Positions 8,743 to 18,301 of a stretch of DNA of 42,947 nt are shown piece after piece. The DNA lies in contig JAIRJW010000060.1 of assembly GCA_031260455.1 (NCBI GenBank), forward strand, positions 1 to 42,947, written 5' to 3'. The stretch's first letter is position 1. The number at the start of each line of letters is the position of its first letter. This DNA is from Fluviicola sp. GTDB lineage: Bacteria; Bacteroidota; Bacteroidia; Flavobacteriales_D; Crocinitomicaceae. The notes beneath the pieces are model-generated. The model ran no database searches, was not told the DNA's origin, and was given only the letters and a program-made list of their open reading frames with translations. The translations under genes and the position numbers were made by a program.

Positions 8743-10443
8743 CTAATCAACCAGGTCGACCATTAAGGTATCTTCTGTTTTGGTGACTTTTAAAAGGCTG
8801 TTTTTAGTCAAGCTCTTAATACTGGTGTCCCATTGTTTGTTACTTAAGTTTGCGGCAGCTTTCAATGCATTGAGATCCATTGATTTTTCCCGTTTCATAA
8901 TGCCGAAAATCAATTGTTCGTTCTCAGTCAAAACCATTTTAACCGTTTTTTCCGGGCGCATTTGAGGGAAAAATAACACTTCCTGAATAGAAGGATTGTT
9001 TGTCAGGTACATGATCAGACGATCCATCCCGATTCCCAAACCGGAAGTGGGAGGCATTCCGTATTCCAGTGCGCGCAGGAAATCCTGGTCGATGAACATC
9101 GCCTCGTCATCCCCTTTTTCTTGCAAGCGCAATTGTTCTTCAAAGCGTTCGCGTTGGTCAATCGGGTCATTCAGCTCTGAATAAGCATTCGCGATCTCTT
9201 TTCCACAAACCATTAATTCAAAACGTTCTGTCAGTTCCGGATTGTCGCGGTGTGTTTTGCACAATGGTGACATTTCCTTCGGATAATCCGTAACGAAAGT
9301 CGGCTGAATGTAGTTTCCTTCACACTTTTCGCTGAAAATCTCGTCGATCAGTTTTCCTTTACCCATTGTTTCATCCACGGTAATTCCCATTTCTTTGGCG
9401 GCTGCTCTCAATTCTTCTTCTGATTTTCCGTCGATATCGAAACCGGTAAAATCAATAATTGACTGGCGCATCGTTACGCGTTTGTATGGCGCTTTGAAAT
9501 CAATGGTGTGTTCTCCGAAAGTTATAACCGAAGTTCCATTCACTGCAACAGCACAATGTTCCAGCAAGCGCTCCGTGAAATCCATCATCCAGTTGTAATC
9601 CTTGTAGGAAACGTAGATTTCCATAGCGGTAAATTCTGGGTTGTGCGTACGGTCCATTCCCTCGTTGCGGAAGTTTTTGGAAAATTCGTAAACACCGTCA
9701 AAACCTCCTACAATCAAACGTTTCAGGTACAATTCATTGGCAATACGCATGTAAAGCGGAATGTCCAAAGCATTATGGTGCGTAATAAACGGGCGGGCAG
9801 AAGCTCCCCCGGGAATAGCCTGCAAAATCGGGGTTTCCACTTCCATATACCCTGCATCGTTGAAGAAACCGCGCATGGCATTGAATAATTTCGTACGTTT
9901 CACAAAAACCTCTTTCACTTGCGGATTCACAACCAAATCCACATATCGCTGGCGGTGACGCAATTCCGGATCGGTAAATGCATCGTGAATCTTCCCTTCA
10001 GCATCGGTTTTCGGAAGCGGAAGTGGTTTCAGGGATTTACTCAGCAACTGGAATTCTTTCACATTGACGGAAACTTCTCCGACCTGAGTTTTGAAAACTT
10101 CCCCTTTAATCCCGATAAAATCACCCAAATCCAGCCACTTTTTGAATAGATCATTGTAAAGTGATTTGTCTTCTCCCGGGCAAATTTCATCGCGGTTGAA
10201 GTACACCTGGATTCTTCCTTCCGAATCTTGTATTTCAGCAAAAGAAGCCTTCCCCATTATGCGCTGGCTCATCATTCTGCCAGCCAGGCAAACTTGCCTG
10301 CCTTCTTTGAATTGGTTCCTGATTGAAGCGGAATAATCTGTTACCGGATAAAGTGCCGCAGGATAAGGATTGATTCCTGCATCGCGTAAATGCTGCAACG
10401 TCTGACGTCGCTGGACTTCTTGTTCTGATAATTCTTGTGACAT
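8743..10443 (-). CDS. lysS: Lysine--tRNA ligase (class II)
   Basis: A 566-residue class II lysyl-tRNA synthetase, which charges tRNA-Lys with lysine using ATP. It has the N-terminal OB-fold anticodon-binding domain (GRMMSQRIMGKASFAEIQD region), then the catalytic core with motif 2 (FRNEGMDRTHNPEFT), the ELNDP segment and motif 3 (GLGIGMDRL). After the usual end there is a C-terminal extension of about 60 residues (MKREKSMDLNALK to VDLVD) that looks like a small winged-helix module. The start MSQELSEQEVQRRQ is the normal N-terminus. A short GC hairpin lies in the leader. Confidence 0.96.
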   Translation of the reverse strand: MSQELSEQEVQRRQTLQHLRDAGINPYPAALYPVTDYSASIRNQFKEGRQVCLAGRMMSQRIMGKASFAEIQDSEGRIQVYFNRDEICPGEDKSLYNDLFKKWLDLGDFIGIKGEVFKTQVGEVSVNVKEFQLLSKSLKPLPLPKTDAEGKIHDAFTDPELRHRQRYVDLVVNPQVKEVFVKRTKLFNAMRGFFNDAGYMEVETPILQAIPGGASARPFITHHNALDIPLYMRIANELYLKRLIVGGFDGVYEFSKNFRNEGMDRTHNPEFTAMEIYVSYKDYNWMMDFTERLLEHCAVAVNGTSVITFGEHTIDFKAPYKRVTMRQSIIDFTGFDIDGKSEEELRAAAKEMGITVDETMGKGKLIDEIFSEKCEGNYIQPTFVTDYPKEMSPLCKTHRDNPELTERFELMVCGKEIANAYSELNDPIDQRERFEEQLRLQEKGDDEAMFIDQDFLRALEYGMPPTSGLGIGMDRLIMYLTNNPSIQEVLFFPQMRPEKTVKMVLTENEQLIFGIMKREKSMDLNALKAAANLSNKQWDTSIKSLTKNSLLKVTKTEDTLMVDLVD

Positions 10444-10461
10444 ATCTTGTTTTTGTAACTT

Positions 10462-10478
10462 CGGGCTTTGAAGGCCCG
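10462..10478 (-). other. GC-rich hairpin in the lysS leader
   Basis: CGGGC (10462-10466) and GCCCG (10474-10478) can pair around a 7-nt loop, about 18 bases before the lysS ATG. No T-run follows, so it is not a terminator. A role in lysS translation is possible but unproven. Confidence 0.35.
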
Positions 10479-10565
10479 ATAATTAAAATTCGTAATTATT
10501 TTATTTTTCAAAAGTTCAAAAATAAGTCTAAACTAGACACACTTTTTAACTCTTTTGAACTTGTC

Positions 10566-11441
10566 TTACCAATGCGGACAGCTGTCGCAACCATTCTTGG
10601 TTTTAATGTAAAACAACAATCCCAAAGATACATTGTAAGCAGCTAATCCGAAAACTTGTCTGGCTCTTTGATTGCGGTCATTCGGACGGGTATGCACTCC
10701 CAGAAGATGAGTGAAAACCAACTCGCCTTCTCCCTGGATGAAAACGTGTTTGAAAAACTCCAGGCGAGCGCTTGCACTGGCCCCAATTCCATAACCTGAA
10801 AGCGCAGTTGCCCGGTTGGTTTGCTTGTTTGCAAACAGGAAATTGGTTGTCGTGAGCATCGGCCCCAGATTTAGACCCACATTTCCTGTAACTGCAAATT
10901 CGCGGTGTGAACCTGCCTCCCACAAATCATAAGAGCGCATCAGCTCAATGCGTAAATAATTCAAGCCTCCTGAATGTTCGTAATGAAAATGACTTGGATT
11001 GATTGTCGTAGATTCCTGCTGATAATTTCCTGTCCAGACTGAATCGACTCCGATTCCGAAATGGCCGTCCATCACTACTTCATTGTTGGGTGCCATCACA
11101 TAGTTGAAATGATCTATTCCCAGCGAAAATGCCCATTTTTCGGTGAAATAGTATCCAATCCGGAAATTGTACTGTGGAATGGTCATGTTTGCCGGGTTCA
11201 GATACAGATTGGCCCCGAATTTCGGTTGTCTGTCTGTTGCCTTTACGCCTTTCAGCTCAAAATCGTAATCCAATCCGGTAAAATGAATGGCAGATTTCGT
11301 ATAAGCAGCCCTGTTGTAGCCCCAATAGAAAAAAAGCGTACCAGCGTTGGTGCTTCTTTTTCGCTGATGCCTGTGAATCTGTGCATTGGCAGGAGTGGCA
11401 ATGAGTGCTAACAATAGAAAAACAAACAATCTTTGGTGCAT
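10566..11441 (-). CDS. Hypothetical outer-membrane protein in operon with rluB
   Basis: A 291-residue protein with a clear signal peptide (LFVFLLLALIATPANAQ). The mature part is rich in aromatic, alternating strands (FFYWGYNRAAYTKS, YNFRIGYYFTEKWAFSLGIDHF, GIGASASARLEFFKHVFIQGEGEL), so an outer-membrane beta-barrel is likely. It ends in NGCDSCPHW, with a C-x-x-C pair near the C-terminus. I do not recognise a named family. It starts 7 bases after the rluB stop on the same strand and is probably co-transcribed with it. Confidence 0.65.
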   Translation of the reverse strand: MHQRLFVFLLLALIATPANAQIHRHQRKRSTNAGTLFFYWGYNRAAYTKSAIHFTGLDYDFELKGVKATDRQPKFGANLYLNPANMTIPQYNFRIGYYFTEKWAFSLGIDHFNYVMAPNNEVVMDGHFGIGVDSVWTGNYQQESTTINPSHFHYEHSGGLNYLRIELMRSYDLWEAGSHREFAVTGNVGLNLGPMLTTTNFLFANKQTNRATALSGYGIGASASARLEFFKHVFIQGEGELVFTHLLGVHTRPNDRNQRARQVFGLAAYNVSLGLLFYIKTKNGCDSCPHW

Positions 11442-11448
11442 GTTTGAA

Positions 11449-12360
11449 TTATTTAGTCATTTTTAAAAAATGAACCTCTTTTTCGGTCAGATGCCTGTAA
11501 TAACCTCTCGGCAAATCTTTCTTTGTTAAACTGGCAAACTGAACGCGGTCCAGTTTTACCACCTCGTAGCCCAGTTTTTCAAACATCCGGCGCACAATAC
11601 GGTTTTTCCCGGAATGAATTTCGATTCCCACTTCCCGGGCAGATTTTCCGTCTTTCACATATTCAGCTTTATCTGCCTGGATGCGACCATCTTCCAGGTC
11701 GATACCACTCATCAGCAATTCCAGGTGCTCCGATTGAACAGGTTTATCCGTTTCTACATGGTAGATTTTGGTTGCTTCATAACGCGGATGCGTCAATTTT
11801 TTAGCCAGATCTCCGTCATTGGTGAAAAGCAGTAAACCGGTTGTTTCGCGGTCCAGACGACCTACCGGGTAAATGCGTTCCTTACACGCATTATACACCA
11901 AACGCATCACAGTTTTCCGACCTAAAGGATCATCCATTGTAGTAATAAATCCTTTCGGCTTATTTAGTAACACATACCGTTTGGTTTCTGCGTTAATTGT
12001 TTCGCCGTCGTACTGTACTTTGTCTCCCTTTTTAATCTTGTATCCCAATTCGGTCACGATTTCCCCGTTCACGGTAACAACCCCTGTCTGAATCAGTACA
12101 TCCGCCTCTCTGCGTGAGCAGACACCAGCATTGGACAAGTACTTATTCAAACGGATTTCGTCTTCATTGAAAGAAGGCAGAGGATCGCCTTTTCGGACTT
12201 TCGGTTTAAAATGGGGTTTCGGAGAACTGTCCTCAGTGTCTTGTTTTGCGGGGACATTTGTTCTTTTCACAATGGGTTTTCCCGTTTTTGAAGCGGACTT
12301 TGACCCTCTTCCTGTGTTGCTTGTACGGCCTTTGCCTGTACCTCTTTTTTTTGTGTTCAT
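11449..12360 (-). CDS. rluB: RluB/RsuA-family rRNA pseudouridine synthase
   Basis: The enzyme converts a specific uridine of ribosomal RNA to pseudouridine. An S4 RNA-binding domain lies near residues 70-115 (RLNKYLSNAGVCSRREAD, then VTVNGEIV), followed by the catalytic domain with GRLDRETTGLLLFTNDG, whose Asp (near 165) is the nucleophile, and KNRIVRRMFEKLGYEV. The first 60 residues are a basic, low-complexity extension (KKRGTGKGRTSNTGRGSK), common in Bacteroidota members. The 23S rather than the 16S target is inferred. A GTG directly precedes the chosen ATG. A TATCTTTG box lies about 40 bases upstream. Confidence 0.9.
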   Translation of the reverse strand: MNTKKRGTGKGRTSNTGRGSKSASKTGKPIVKRTNVPAKQDTEDSSPKPHFKPKVRKGDPLPSFNEDEIRLNKYLSNAGVCSRREADVLIQTGVVTVNGEIVTELGYKIKKGDKVQYDGETINAETKRYVLLNKPKGFITTMDDPLGRKTVMRLVYNACKERIYPVGRLDRETTGLLLFTNDGDLAKKLTHPRYEATKIYHVETDKPVQSEHLELLMSGIDLEDGRIQADKAEYVKDGKSAREVGIEIHSGKNRIVRRMFEKLGYEVVKLDRVQFASLTKKDLPRGYYRHLTEKEVHFLKMTK

Positions 12361-12399
12361 CACGAGCAGAATTAATGTTTACTATCTCAGCAGACTTTG

Positions 12400-12407
12400 C
12401 AAAGATA
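12400..12407 (-). promoter_or_regulatory. -7 box of rluB
   Basis: TATCTTTG on the minus strand, about 40 bases upstream of the rluB ATG, matches TAnnTTTG. Confidence 0.55.
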
Positions 12408-12561
12408 GGCTGTTTGGCCGATACTTCGACAAGCTCTGTATAAAAGGACAGGAAGTTGGCTGCCGCATTTTAATAATTTGAGATTCCAATAACATTCAAT
12501 TTAGCTCACACTGAAGTCTGCCGAAAGAAAATCTACAATTGAAAAAGGGATTTTTAAGTCT

Positions 12562-12579
12562 CGAAAAAGCTCTTTTTCG
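12562..12579. repeat. Short perfect inverted repeat upstream of rluB
   Basis: CGAAAAAG and CTTTTTCG are separated by only two bases, too few for a stable hairpin loop, so it is more likely a protein-binding dyad or chance than a terminator. It lies about 200 bases upstream of rluB and 65 bases past the stop of the glutaryl-CoA dehydrogenase gene. Confidence 0.3.
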
Positions 12580-12592
12580 TACGGTACAAAAT

Positions 12593-12622
12593 TGAAAAAA
12601 GCCTCCGGAATCCGAAGGCTTT
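12593..12622 (-). terminator. Terminator of the glutaryl-CoA dehydrogenase gene
   Basis: On the minus strand AAAGCCT...AGGCTTT pairs, with an inner CGG/CCG after one mismatch, and is followed by a T run. It begins about 20 bases after the stop. Confidence 0.8.
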
Positions 12623-12644
12623 CATATTTTCAGAAGGTATTCCC

Positions 12645-13844
12645 TTATTTCAAATCCGGCATTTCTCTCGTAAACGCAGGAATTCCCGTTACGTCCATTC
12701 CTGTAATCAGTAAGTGAATGTCATGTGTTCCTTCATAAGTTACAACCGATTCCAGGTTTGCCATGTGGCGCATCATGGAATATTCGCTGGTAATTCCCAT
12801 TCCTCCGTGGATCTGACGAGCCTCACGCGCAATGTTCAAAGCAATCTCTACGTTGTTTCTCTTAATCATGGAAATCATTGCAGAAGTTGCTCTTCCCTCG
12901 TTTCTCAATTGGCCTACACGCAGTGTAATGAATTGTGCTTTGGTGATCTCTGTGATCATTTCAGCCAGTTTCTTTTGTGTGAGCTGGAATGCCCCGATCG
13001 GAACATTGAACTGTGTTCTTTCTTTGGAATATCTTAAAGCCTGGTCGTAGCAATCCATTGCAGCACCTAAAGCTCCCCATGCAATTCCGAAACGTGCGGA
13101 ATCCAGACAGCTCAGCGGTGCACCTAAACCTGAACGACCCGGAAGCAGGTTTTCTTTCGGAACTTTCACGTTGTCGAAAATCAACTCTCCGGTAGCAGAA
13201 GCACGAAGCGATAATTTCCCGTGCATTTCGGGAGTAGAGAATCCCTCCATTCCGCGCTCCACGATTAATCCGTGAATACGCCCTGATTCATCTTTTGCCC
13301 AAACCACTGCGATATCTGCAAATGGTGCATTGGAAATCCACATTTTCGCTCCGTTTAACAGGTAATGATCTCCCATATCCCTGAAGTTGGAAATCATTCC
13401 TCCCGGGTTTGATCCGTGATCCGGTTCTGTCAAACCGAAACATCCCATCATTTCACCGGTGGCCAGTTTGGGCAGGTATTTCAGCTTTTGCTCTTCGGTT
13501 CCGTATTTCCAGATCGGATACATCACTAATGAGCTTTGAACGGAAGCTGTTGAACGCAGACCGGAGTCACAACGCTCCAATTCCTGCATAATCAGCCCGT
13601 AAGAAATCTGATCCAGACCTGATCCGCCGTATTGTTCAGGAATGTATGGCCCAAAAGCACCAATTTCACCTAATCCTTTCAATAAATGCATCGGAAAAGT
13701 TGCCTTTTCATAATGTTCGTCAATGATTGGGGAAACCTCTTTTTTTACCCACGCGCGAGCGGTGTCACGTACCAGTTTTTGCTCATCTGTAAGCAATTCA
13801 TCCATTAACAAGTAGTCTGGATGAGAATATAAATCAGACTTCAT
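12645..13844 (-). CDS. gcdH: Glutaryl-CoA dehydrogenase-like acyl-CoA dehydrogenase
   Basis: A 399-residue flavoenzyme of the acyl-CoA dehydrogenase family. Glutaryl-CoA dehydrogenase oxidises and decarboxylates glutaryl-CoA to crotonyl-CoA in lysine and tryptophan breakdown. SVQSSLVMYPI, GCFGLTEPDHGSNP (flavin contact) and the C-terminal VVTYEGTHDIHLL are close to the GcdH subgroup; the Glu of YEGT (about residue 371) is the catalytic base. The ATG at 13844 is chosen because a TACATTTG -7 box at 13869-13876 overlaps the longer alternative start. The gene stands alone and ends in its own terminator. Confidence 0.88.
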   Translation of the reverse strand: MKSDLYSHPDYLLMDELLTDEQKLVRDTARAWVKKEVSPIIDEHYEKATFPMHLLKGLGEIGAFGPYIPEQYGGSGLDQISYGLIMQELERCDSGLRSTASVQSSLVMYPIWKYGTEEQKLKYLPKLATGEMMGCFGLTEPDHGSNPGGMISNFRDMGDHYLLNGAKMWISNAPFADIAVVWAKDESGRIHGLIVERGMEGFSTPEMHGKLSLRASATGELIFDNVKVPKENLLPGRSGLGAPLSCLDSARFGIAWGALGAAMDCYDQALRYSKERTQFNVPIGAFQLTQKKLAEMITEITKAQFITLRVGQLRNEGRATSAMISMIKRNNVEIALNIAREARQIHGGMGITSEYSMMRHMANLESVVTYEGTHDIHLLITGMDVTGIPAFTREMPDLK

Positions 13845-13868
13845 TTGAGTTTTTTTCAATTTGCGATG

Positions 13869-13876
13869 CAAATGTA
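13869..13876 (-). promoter_or_regulatory. -7 box of the glutaryl-CoA dehydrogenase gene
   Basis: TACATTTG on the minus strand, 24 bases before the chosen ATG. It rules out the upstream ATG at 13871, which would lie inside the promoter. Confidence 0.65.
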
Positions 13877-13922
13877 ATCAAATCAATGAACGAATAAAAT
13901 AGAGAAGTGATTTACAAAATAG

Positions 13923-13930
13923 TACCTTTG
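13923..13930 (+). promoter_or_regulatory. -7 box of the DUF4271-hemD operon
   Basis: TACCTTTG, 22 bases before the ATG at 13953, matches TAnnTTTG. It runs divergently from the promoter at 13869-13876 within 60 bases. Confidence 0.65.
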
Positions 13931-13952
13931 CGTCCGAATTTTGTTTCAATTC

Positions 13953-14666
13953 ATGCTATTAAGTGCGCAAATCTTTTCGGGTTCTGATGAGGTCATGGTT
14001 CTCACTGAAAGGAGCACGCATTATTCATACCTGATTATTGCTGTTTTGATTTTTTGCCTGCTGCTGGTTTCCGCAGCCCGGTTAAGACAGCGTGATGTTT
14101 TTTCCGTACTGGGTCAAACTACTTTTTTCTTTCAGAGTATCTCCGAACAATATAAAAACGGAGTCCGGGAAAATCCGCTGACTGCTGTTTTCTTGGTCGC
14201 ACAATATGTAATTATCAGTGGGATTTGTATTTATTGGTACAATCATTTTTCACTGCCGGATTTTAACACCTGGCAGACGATTATGCTGATTGCTTTCCCG
14301 GCGATCCTGCTTTTTTATCACTTGCTTATCGTATCACTTGCCGGAACAATTACCGGAATCCGGGAAGTAATACCGGAAGTGAATCAACTCACACTCACCA
14401 TGGTCCAAACAGCGGGAATTGTAGTCCTGGCCGAGTTCTTTTTCATCTACTTTCAGCCGGAATTCATTGTCCAGTCCAAATTTATCATTGCTGGAACCTT
14501 TTTATTCTTTGCTGTTTTACGCATGATCCGTGGTTTTTATCACGTCTTCCAAATGGGGATAGCATGGTATTATATTATTTTGTACCTTTGGACCCTCGAA
14601 ATTTTACCTCTTTTGATTGCTGTGAGACTGGTATTCAATAGTGAAATTTCAAGTTGGATAGGCTAG
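13953..14666 (+). CDS. DUF4271 membrane protein
   Basis: A 237-residue, Bacteroidota-type DUF4271 protein. After a short extracytoplasmic N-terminus there are about seven hydrophobic helices (first YLIIAVLIFCLLLVSAA; last YYIILYLWTLEILPLLIAV). An arginine-containing loop R-Q-R-D-V-F follows helix 1. No function is established for the family. The neighbour is a uroporphyrinogen-III synthase-like gene 31 bases downstream, an arrangement I recall in other Bacteroidota. The ATG is preferred to the TTG at 13941, which would lie almost at the predicted transcription start. Confidence 0.82.
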   Translation: MLLSAQIFSGSDEVMVLTERSTHYSYLIIAVLIFCLLLVSAARLRQRDVFSVLGQTTFFFQSISEQYKNGVRENPLTAVFLVAQYVIISGICIYWYNHFSLPDFNTWQTIMLIAFPAILLFYHLLIVSLAGTITGIREVIPEVNQLTLTMVQTAGIVVLAEFFFIYFQPEFIVQSKFIIAGTFLFFAVLRMIRGFYHVFQMGIAWYYIILYLWTLEILPLLIAVRLVFNSEISSWIG

Positions 14667-14697
14667 TATATGTTGAACGCTAAAACAAAATTAAACC

Positions 14698-15447
14698 TTG
14701 AGTATTAAGACAATATTGGTTTCTCAACCGAAACCAGAAGGCGACAAGTCCCCGTATTTTGATCTGGCCGAAAAGTACAAGCTGAAAATCGACTTCAGGC
14801 CATTTATTCATGTGGAAGGTGTCTCTGTGCAGGAATTCCGTTCTCAGAAAATTGATTTCAAAGAACATACAGCTGTTATCTTAACTTCAAAAACTGCGGT
14901 TGACCATTTTTTTCGTATCGCAGAAGAAATTCGTTTTGAGGTTCCGGATGCTATGAAATATTTCTGCATCTCAGAAGCGGTCGCTTTGTATCTTCAGAAA
15001 TACGTGACATACCGTAAACGCAAGATTTTTTTCGGAAAACAAACCATTGAAGATCTGATCGAGCCGATCAAAAAGCATAAAGGTGAAAAATTCCTGCTTC
15101 CTTGTACAGACATTCTGCGTGATAAAATTCCGATGACATTGGAAGAAGCGAAAATTCCGTTTACGAAAGCAATGTTGTACAGGACTGTTGCTTCGGATCT
15201 GAGCGATTTGGAGGATGTGTATTATGATATGTTGGTTTTCTTCAGTCCGGGAGGAATTGAAAGTTTGTTCAAAAATTTCCCTGATTTCAAACAAAACAAA
15301 ACGCTGATTGCAGCTTTCGGGCCAACAACGGCAAACGCAGTGGTGAAAAATAACCTTCGACTGGATGTTCATGCTCCTATGCCGAATGCTCCGAGTATGA
15401 CTGCAGCGATTGAGAATTATATCAAAGACCATAACAAGAAGAAGTGA
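14698..15447 (+). CDS. hemD: Uroporphyrinogen-III synthase (HemD family)
   Basis: A 249-residue HemD-type protein, which cyclises hydroxymethylbilane to uroporphyrinogen III in tetrapyrrole synthesis. The two-lobed plan is visible: ILVSQPKPEGD at the N-terminus, VILTSKTAVDHFF, then the second lobe with FFSPGGIESLFKNF and AAFGPTTANAVVKNNLRLDVHAPMP, typical of the family. The start is TTG because the preceding in-frame codons run into a stop and no ATG is near. Bacteroidota HemD proteins diverge strongly, so the assignment rests on the second-lobe pattern. It is co-directional with the DUF4271 gene, and a strong terminator lies 180 bases downstream. Confidence 0.82.
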   Translation: MSIKTILVSQPKPEGDKSPYFDLAEKYKLKIDFRPFIHVEGVSVQEFRSQKIDFKEHTAVILTSKTAVDHFFRIAEEIRFEVPDAMKYFCISEAVALYLQKYVTYRKRKIFFGKQTIEDLIEPIKKHKGEKFLLPCTDILRDKIPMTLEEAKIPFTKAMLYRTVASDLSDLEDVYYDMLVFFSPGGIESLFKNFPDFKQNKTLIAAFGPTTANAVVKNNLRLDVHAPMPNAPSMTAAIENYIKDHNKKK

Positions 15448-15599
15448 ATTTCTGATAAGTGAGCAAATGTTAACGTGGCTTAACAAAGGAAATTAACTCA
15501 GTATCAGTCAAGCAGGAGCTCATATCAGCAAAGAGAATTCTTTTAGCAACAGTGAGTAAAGTTAATACTTGAATTTAAAAAAGTAATCCGTAGAAGCAG

Positions 15600-15607
15600 T
15601 ACTTTTG
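15600..15607 (+). promoter_or_regulatory. -7 box before a very short transcript
   Basis: TACTTTTG matches TAnnTTTG. The predicted start near 15613 is only 15 bases before a strong terminator stem. No clear -33 TTG is seen. Confidence 0.4.
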
Positions 15608-15612
15608 CCATA

Positions 15613-15656
15613 TATAAATTTATGTAAACGGGTGTCCATTCGGGCATCCGTTTTTA
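15613..15656 (+). ncRNA. Possible 45-nt terminated transcript between hemD and the PBP gene
   Basis: Between the TACTTTTG box and the terminator only about 15 bases of leader remain before the stem. It could be a tiny RNA, a decoy transcript or simply the hemD terminator beside a chance box. The stretch 15448-15599 shows no gene and no strong structure. Confidence 0.3.
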
Positions 15657-15668
15657 GTTTTCGTTTTT
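15628..15668 (+). terminator. Strong intrinsic terminator downstream of hemD
   Basis: ACGGGTGTCC (15628-15637) and GGGCATCCGT (15642-15651) pair fully over 10 bp with two G-U pairs and an ATTC tetraloop, followed by T5 and further T-rich sequence. Confidence 0.88.
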
Positions 15669-15730
15669 TAGCATTTTTTTGTTAGCAAGTATCCGGAAAG
15701 AATAAGAACTTTTGGCTCGGAATATCGATA

Positions 15731-15762
15731 TTTGTTACGCGAACCGGATTTCGCTATTTTTA
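15731..15762 (+). promoter_or_regulatory. Promoter of the class A PBP gene
   Basis: TTTG at 15731-15734, then TATTTTTA at 15755-15762 (spacer 20), near the TTTG/TAnnTTTG consensus. Transcription would start near 15769, favouring the ATG at 15780 over that at 15771. Confidence 0.5.
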
Positions 15763-15779
15763 CCATTCAAATGAATCGT

Positions 15780-18299
15780 ATGGCACAAAAAAGTAAAGGA
15801 CCAACCGGGTCTTTTTCACCAAAAGAGCATAAAAGAGTAACCATTGCTTACTGGCTGCTGGCTACGTTTCCGCTTTATTTCATTGCGGCGTTGCTTTTGT
15901 TTCAGTCGGAAGACAATCTTCCTCCGGTTGCAATGCTGGATAATCCGCCGGAATTGTTAGCATCTGTGATTATTGCAGATGATGGTGAAACGGAATTGGG
16001 AAGATACTGGAAAATTAACCGGACTTCAGTGGAATACCGTCATATCAGCCCCAACGTAACAGATGCATTGATCGCAACGGAAGACGAACGTTTTCATGAT
16101 CACTCCGGGGTAGATTTCCGGGCAGTAGGCCGGGCGATTATCAACGTCGGTGGAGCTGGTGGAGCTTCCACAATCACACAGCAGCTGGCAAAACAGCTTT
16201 ACACACTTCAATTACGCGACCGACAAGAACTTGCCAGAGCGAATGGTGAAACGGTCGAATCCGGTTCTTCCGGAAAGATCGGTAGAATGTGGTCCCGTTT
16301 GAATGAAAAAGCACGTGAGAATATCATTGCAACGCGCCTGGAGGCCCGGTTTACCAAAGAGGAAATCATTACAATGTACTTGAATCAATTCGATTTCTTG
16401 TACAATGCAGTCGGAATTGCCAATGCATCAAAGGTTTATTTTAACAAAAAACCGGGCCAGCTAAGTAAAGAAGAGGCAGCCATGCTGATCGGGATGTGTA
16501 AAAACCCGGCTCTTTACAACCCGTATACGTTTAAGATTAAAAATTACCGGCTTTCTCTGGCACGTAACAAAGGAGTAAATCCGGAGTCGGTCACCATTCA
16601 GGAAATTGCTGATGCGCGAGCGGCAGACAGTGTGCGTGCCATCACGAGACGCAACCAGGTATTGATGCAGTGGCTAAAAAATTCCGATGAGGGAAACGAA
16701 GCTCTGCGTCAGAAACTGACACAGGAAGAATACGACAAACTGAGTAAAAAGCCACTGGTAACAAACTACCAGGTGGTGGATCACAAACGGGGAATTGCTC
16801 CTTACTTCAGAGAATCTCTCCGAAATGAAGTTACTCAATTGCTGAACACAAAAAAAGCTGACGGTTCACTGGTTTACAAACGCGAGGATGGACTTCCCTA
16901 TGACATATACAGAGACGGTCTCCACATTTATACAACCCTGAATGCAGATATGCAGGTACATGCGGAATATGCACTGGAAAAACATCTGAAAGAAACTCTG
17001 CAGCCACAGTTCGACAGAAATAACAAATCAGCAAAAAACTGGCCGTTCTCAAACTCGCTCTCCGATGCCGAAGTAAAGAATATCCTGGATGCGTCTATGC
17101 GCCGCTCGGACCGCTACCGAAACTTATCCGATGCAGGTTTATCTGAAGAAGAAATCAGACGTTCTTTTAACGAACCGGTACAAATGCGTGTTTTCAGCTG
17201 GAGTGGTGAAAGAGATACCTTAATGACTCCGATGGATTCTATCCGCTATTATAAGTCTTTCCTTCAGGCAGGGTTGATCTCAATCGAGCCGGGTACCGGG
17301 TTTATCAAGGCCTGGGTAGGGGGAACAAACATTGATCATTTTGCATACGATCACGTAAAACTGGGAAAACGTCAGGTTGGTTCAACTATAAAACCTTTTG
17401 TTTATGCCGCAGGAATTACTATGAATGTGATTAAACCAGGATTAGTGATTCCGAATATTTCCTACTGTGTGGATCTCTATGATCCGAATGGGAATCCGGA
17501 CGGGCAATGGTGTCCGAGAAATTCCGACGGAAGCGGAAATGGCGGTACAATCTCCATTCAGAAAGGTCTTGCTTTGTCCAAAAACAATGTTGCCGTTTAT
17601 GTGATGAAACAAATGGGCGCTTTGGCAGGGCCAAAAACGGTTGCCCGGCTGATGCGTGATATGGACATCGAATTGCGCGATCTGGATATCGTTCCGGCAA
17701 TGTGCTTGGGATCCATGGATTTGTCATTATATGAGTTGGTTGGTGCTCAATCCACCTTCGTAAACAAAGGAATTTTCAATAAACCAACCAGCATTTTGAG
17801 GATCGAAGACCGTTCGGGACATGTGATCTACAGTGCAAAAAGCATTACGAAAGAAGCGATGAATGAAAACGTTGCTTATACTGTACTTAAAATGATGAAA
17901 GGCGTCGTTCAGGGTGGTACTGCAAGCAGATTGCGCGGAGGATCCGAATACGGAAATATTCCTTACCCGACCGCCGCAAAAACAGGTACAACTCAAAATA
18001 ACTCGGATGGATGGTTTGTTGGTCTGACTCCGGATCTGGCAACAGGTGTCTGGGTTGGAGCTGAGGATCGCGGTGTGAGGTTCAGAAGCACCGAACAGGG
18101 CCAGGGAGCACGAACAGCGCTTCCGATCTATGGTTATTACATGAATAAAGTCTACAAAGATCCAAAAATAGCTATATCGACTACAGATTTTGAAGCTCCG
18201 AAGAATTTTGACAACTCGGTATTTAATCTCACCGGTACGGAAATTGATCCGGTTGTTGCCGATTCGGCCAATGTTGTTCCACCAGATATATCTTTTTAA
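15780..18299 (+). CDS. Class A penicillin-binding protein (PBP1A-like)
   Basis: An 839-residue bifunctional peptidoglycan synthase anchored by one membrane helix (about 23-43). The GT51 transglycosylase domain shows [10 protein letters not shown] (Glu at about 101), [12 protein letters not shown] and a second catalytic region [14 protein letters not shown]. The transpeptidase domain has GSTIKPF (nucleophile Ser about 535), SKNN and KTGTT (Lys about 734). It polymerises lipid II and crosslinks the chains in the periplasm. The C-terminus is short after the domain. scoA follows after 2 bases, so the two may be read together. The start is chosen from the promoter; 15771 is an alternative. Confidence 0.93.
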   Translation: MAQKSKGPTGSFSPKEHKRVTIAYWLLATFPLYFIAALLLFQSEDNLPPVAMLDNPPELLASVIIADDGETELGRYWKINRTSVEYRHISPNVTDALIATEDERFHDHSGVDFRAVGRAIINVGGAGGASTITQQLAKQLYTLQLRDRQELARANGETVESGSSGKIGRMWSRLNEKARENIIATRLEARFTKEEIITMYLNQFDFLYNAVGIANASKVYFNKKPGQLSKEEAAMLIGMCKNPALYNPYTFKIKNYRLSLARNKGVNPESVTIQEIADARAADSVRAITRRNQVLMQWLKNSDEGNEALRQKLTQEEYDKLSKKPLVTNYQVVDHKRGIAPYFRESLRNEVTQLLNTKKADGSLVYKREDGLPYDIYRDGLHIYTTLNADMQVHAEYALEKHLKETLQPQFDRNNKSAKNWPFSNSLSDAEVKNILDASMRRSDRYRNLSDAGLSEEEIRRSFNEPVQMRVFSWSGERDTLMTPMDSIRYYKSFLQAGLISIEPGTGFIKAWVGGTNIDHFAYDHVKLGKRQVGSTIKPFVYAAGITMNVIKPGLVIPNISYCVDLYDPNGNPDGQWCPRNSDGSGNGGTISIQKGLALSKNNVAVYVMKQMGALAGPKTVARLMRDMDIELRDLDIVPAMCLGSMDLSLYELVGAQSTFVNKGIFNKPTSILRIEDRSGHVIYSAKSITKEAMNENVAYTVLKMMKGVVQGGTASRLRGGSEYGNIPYPTAAKTGTTQNNSDGWFVGLTPDLATGVWVGAEDRGVRFRSTEQGQGARTALPIYGYYMNKVYKDPKIAISTTDFEAPKNFDNSVFNLTGTEIDPVVADSANVVPPDISF

Positions 18300-18301
18300 C
18301 T

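Noticed and set aside
14583..14590. TACCTTTG inside the DUF4271 gene as a hemD promoter
   Set aside because: It lies in coding sequence with no -33 element; hemD is better explained as the second gene of the operon.
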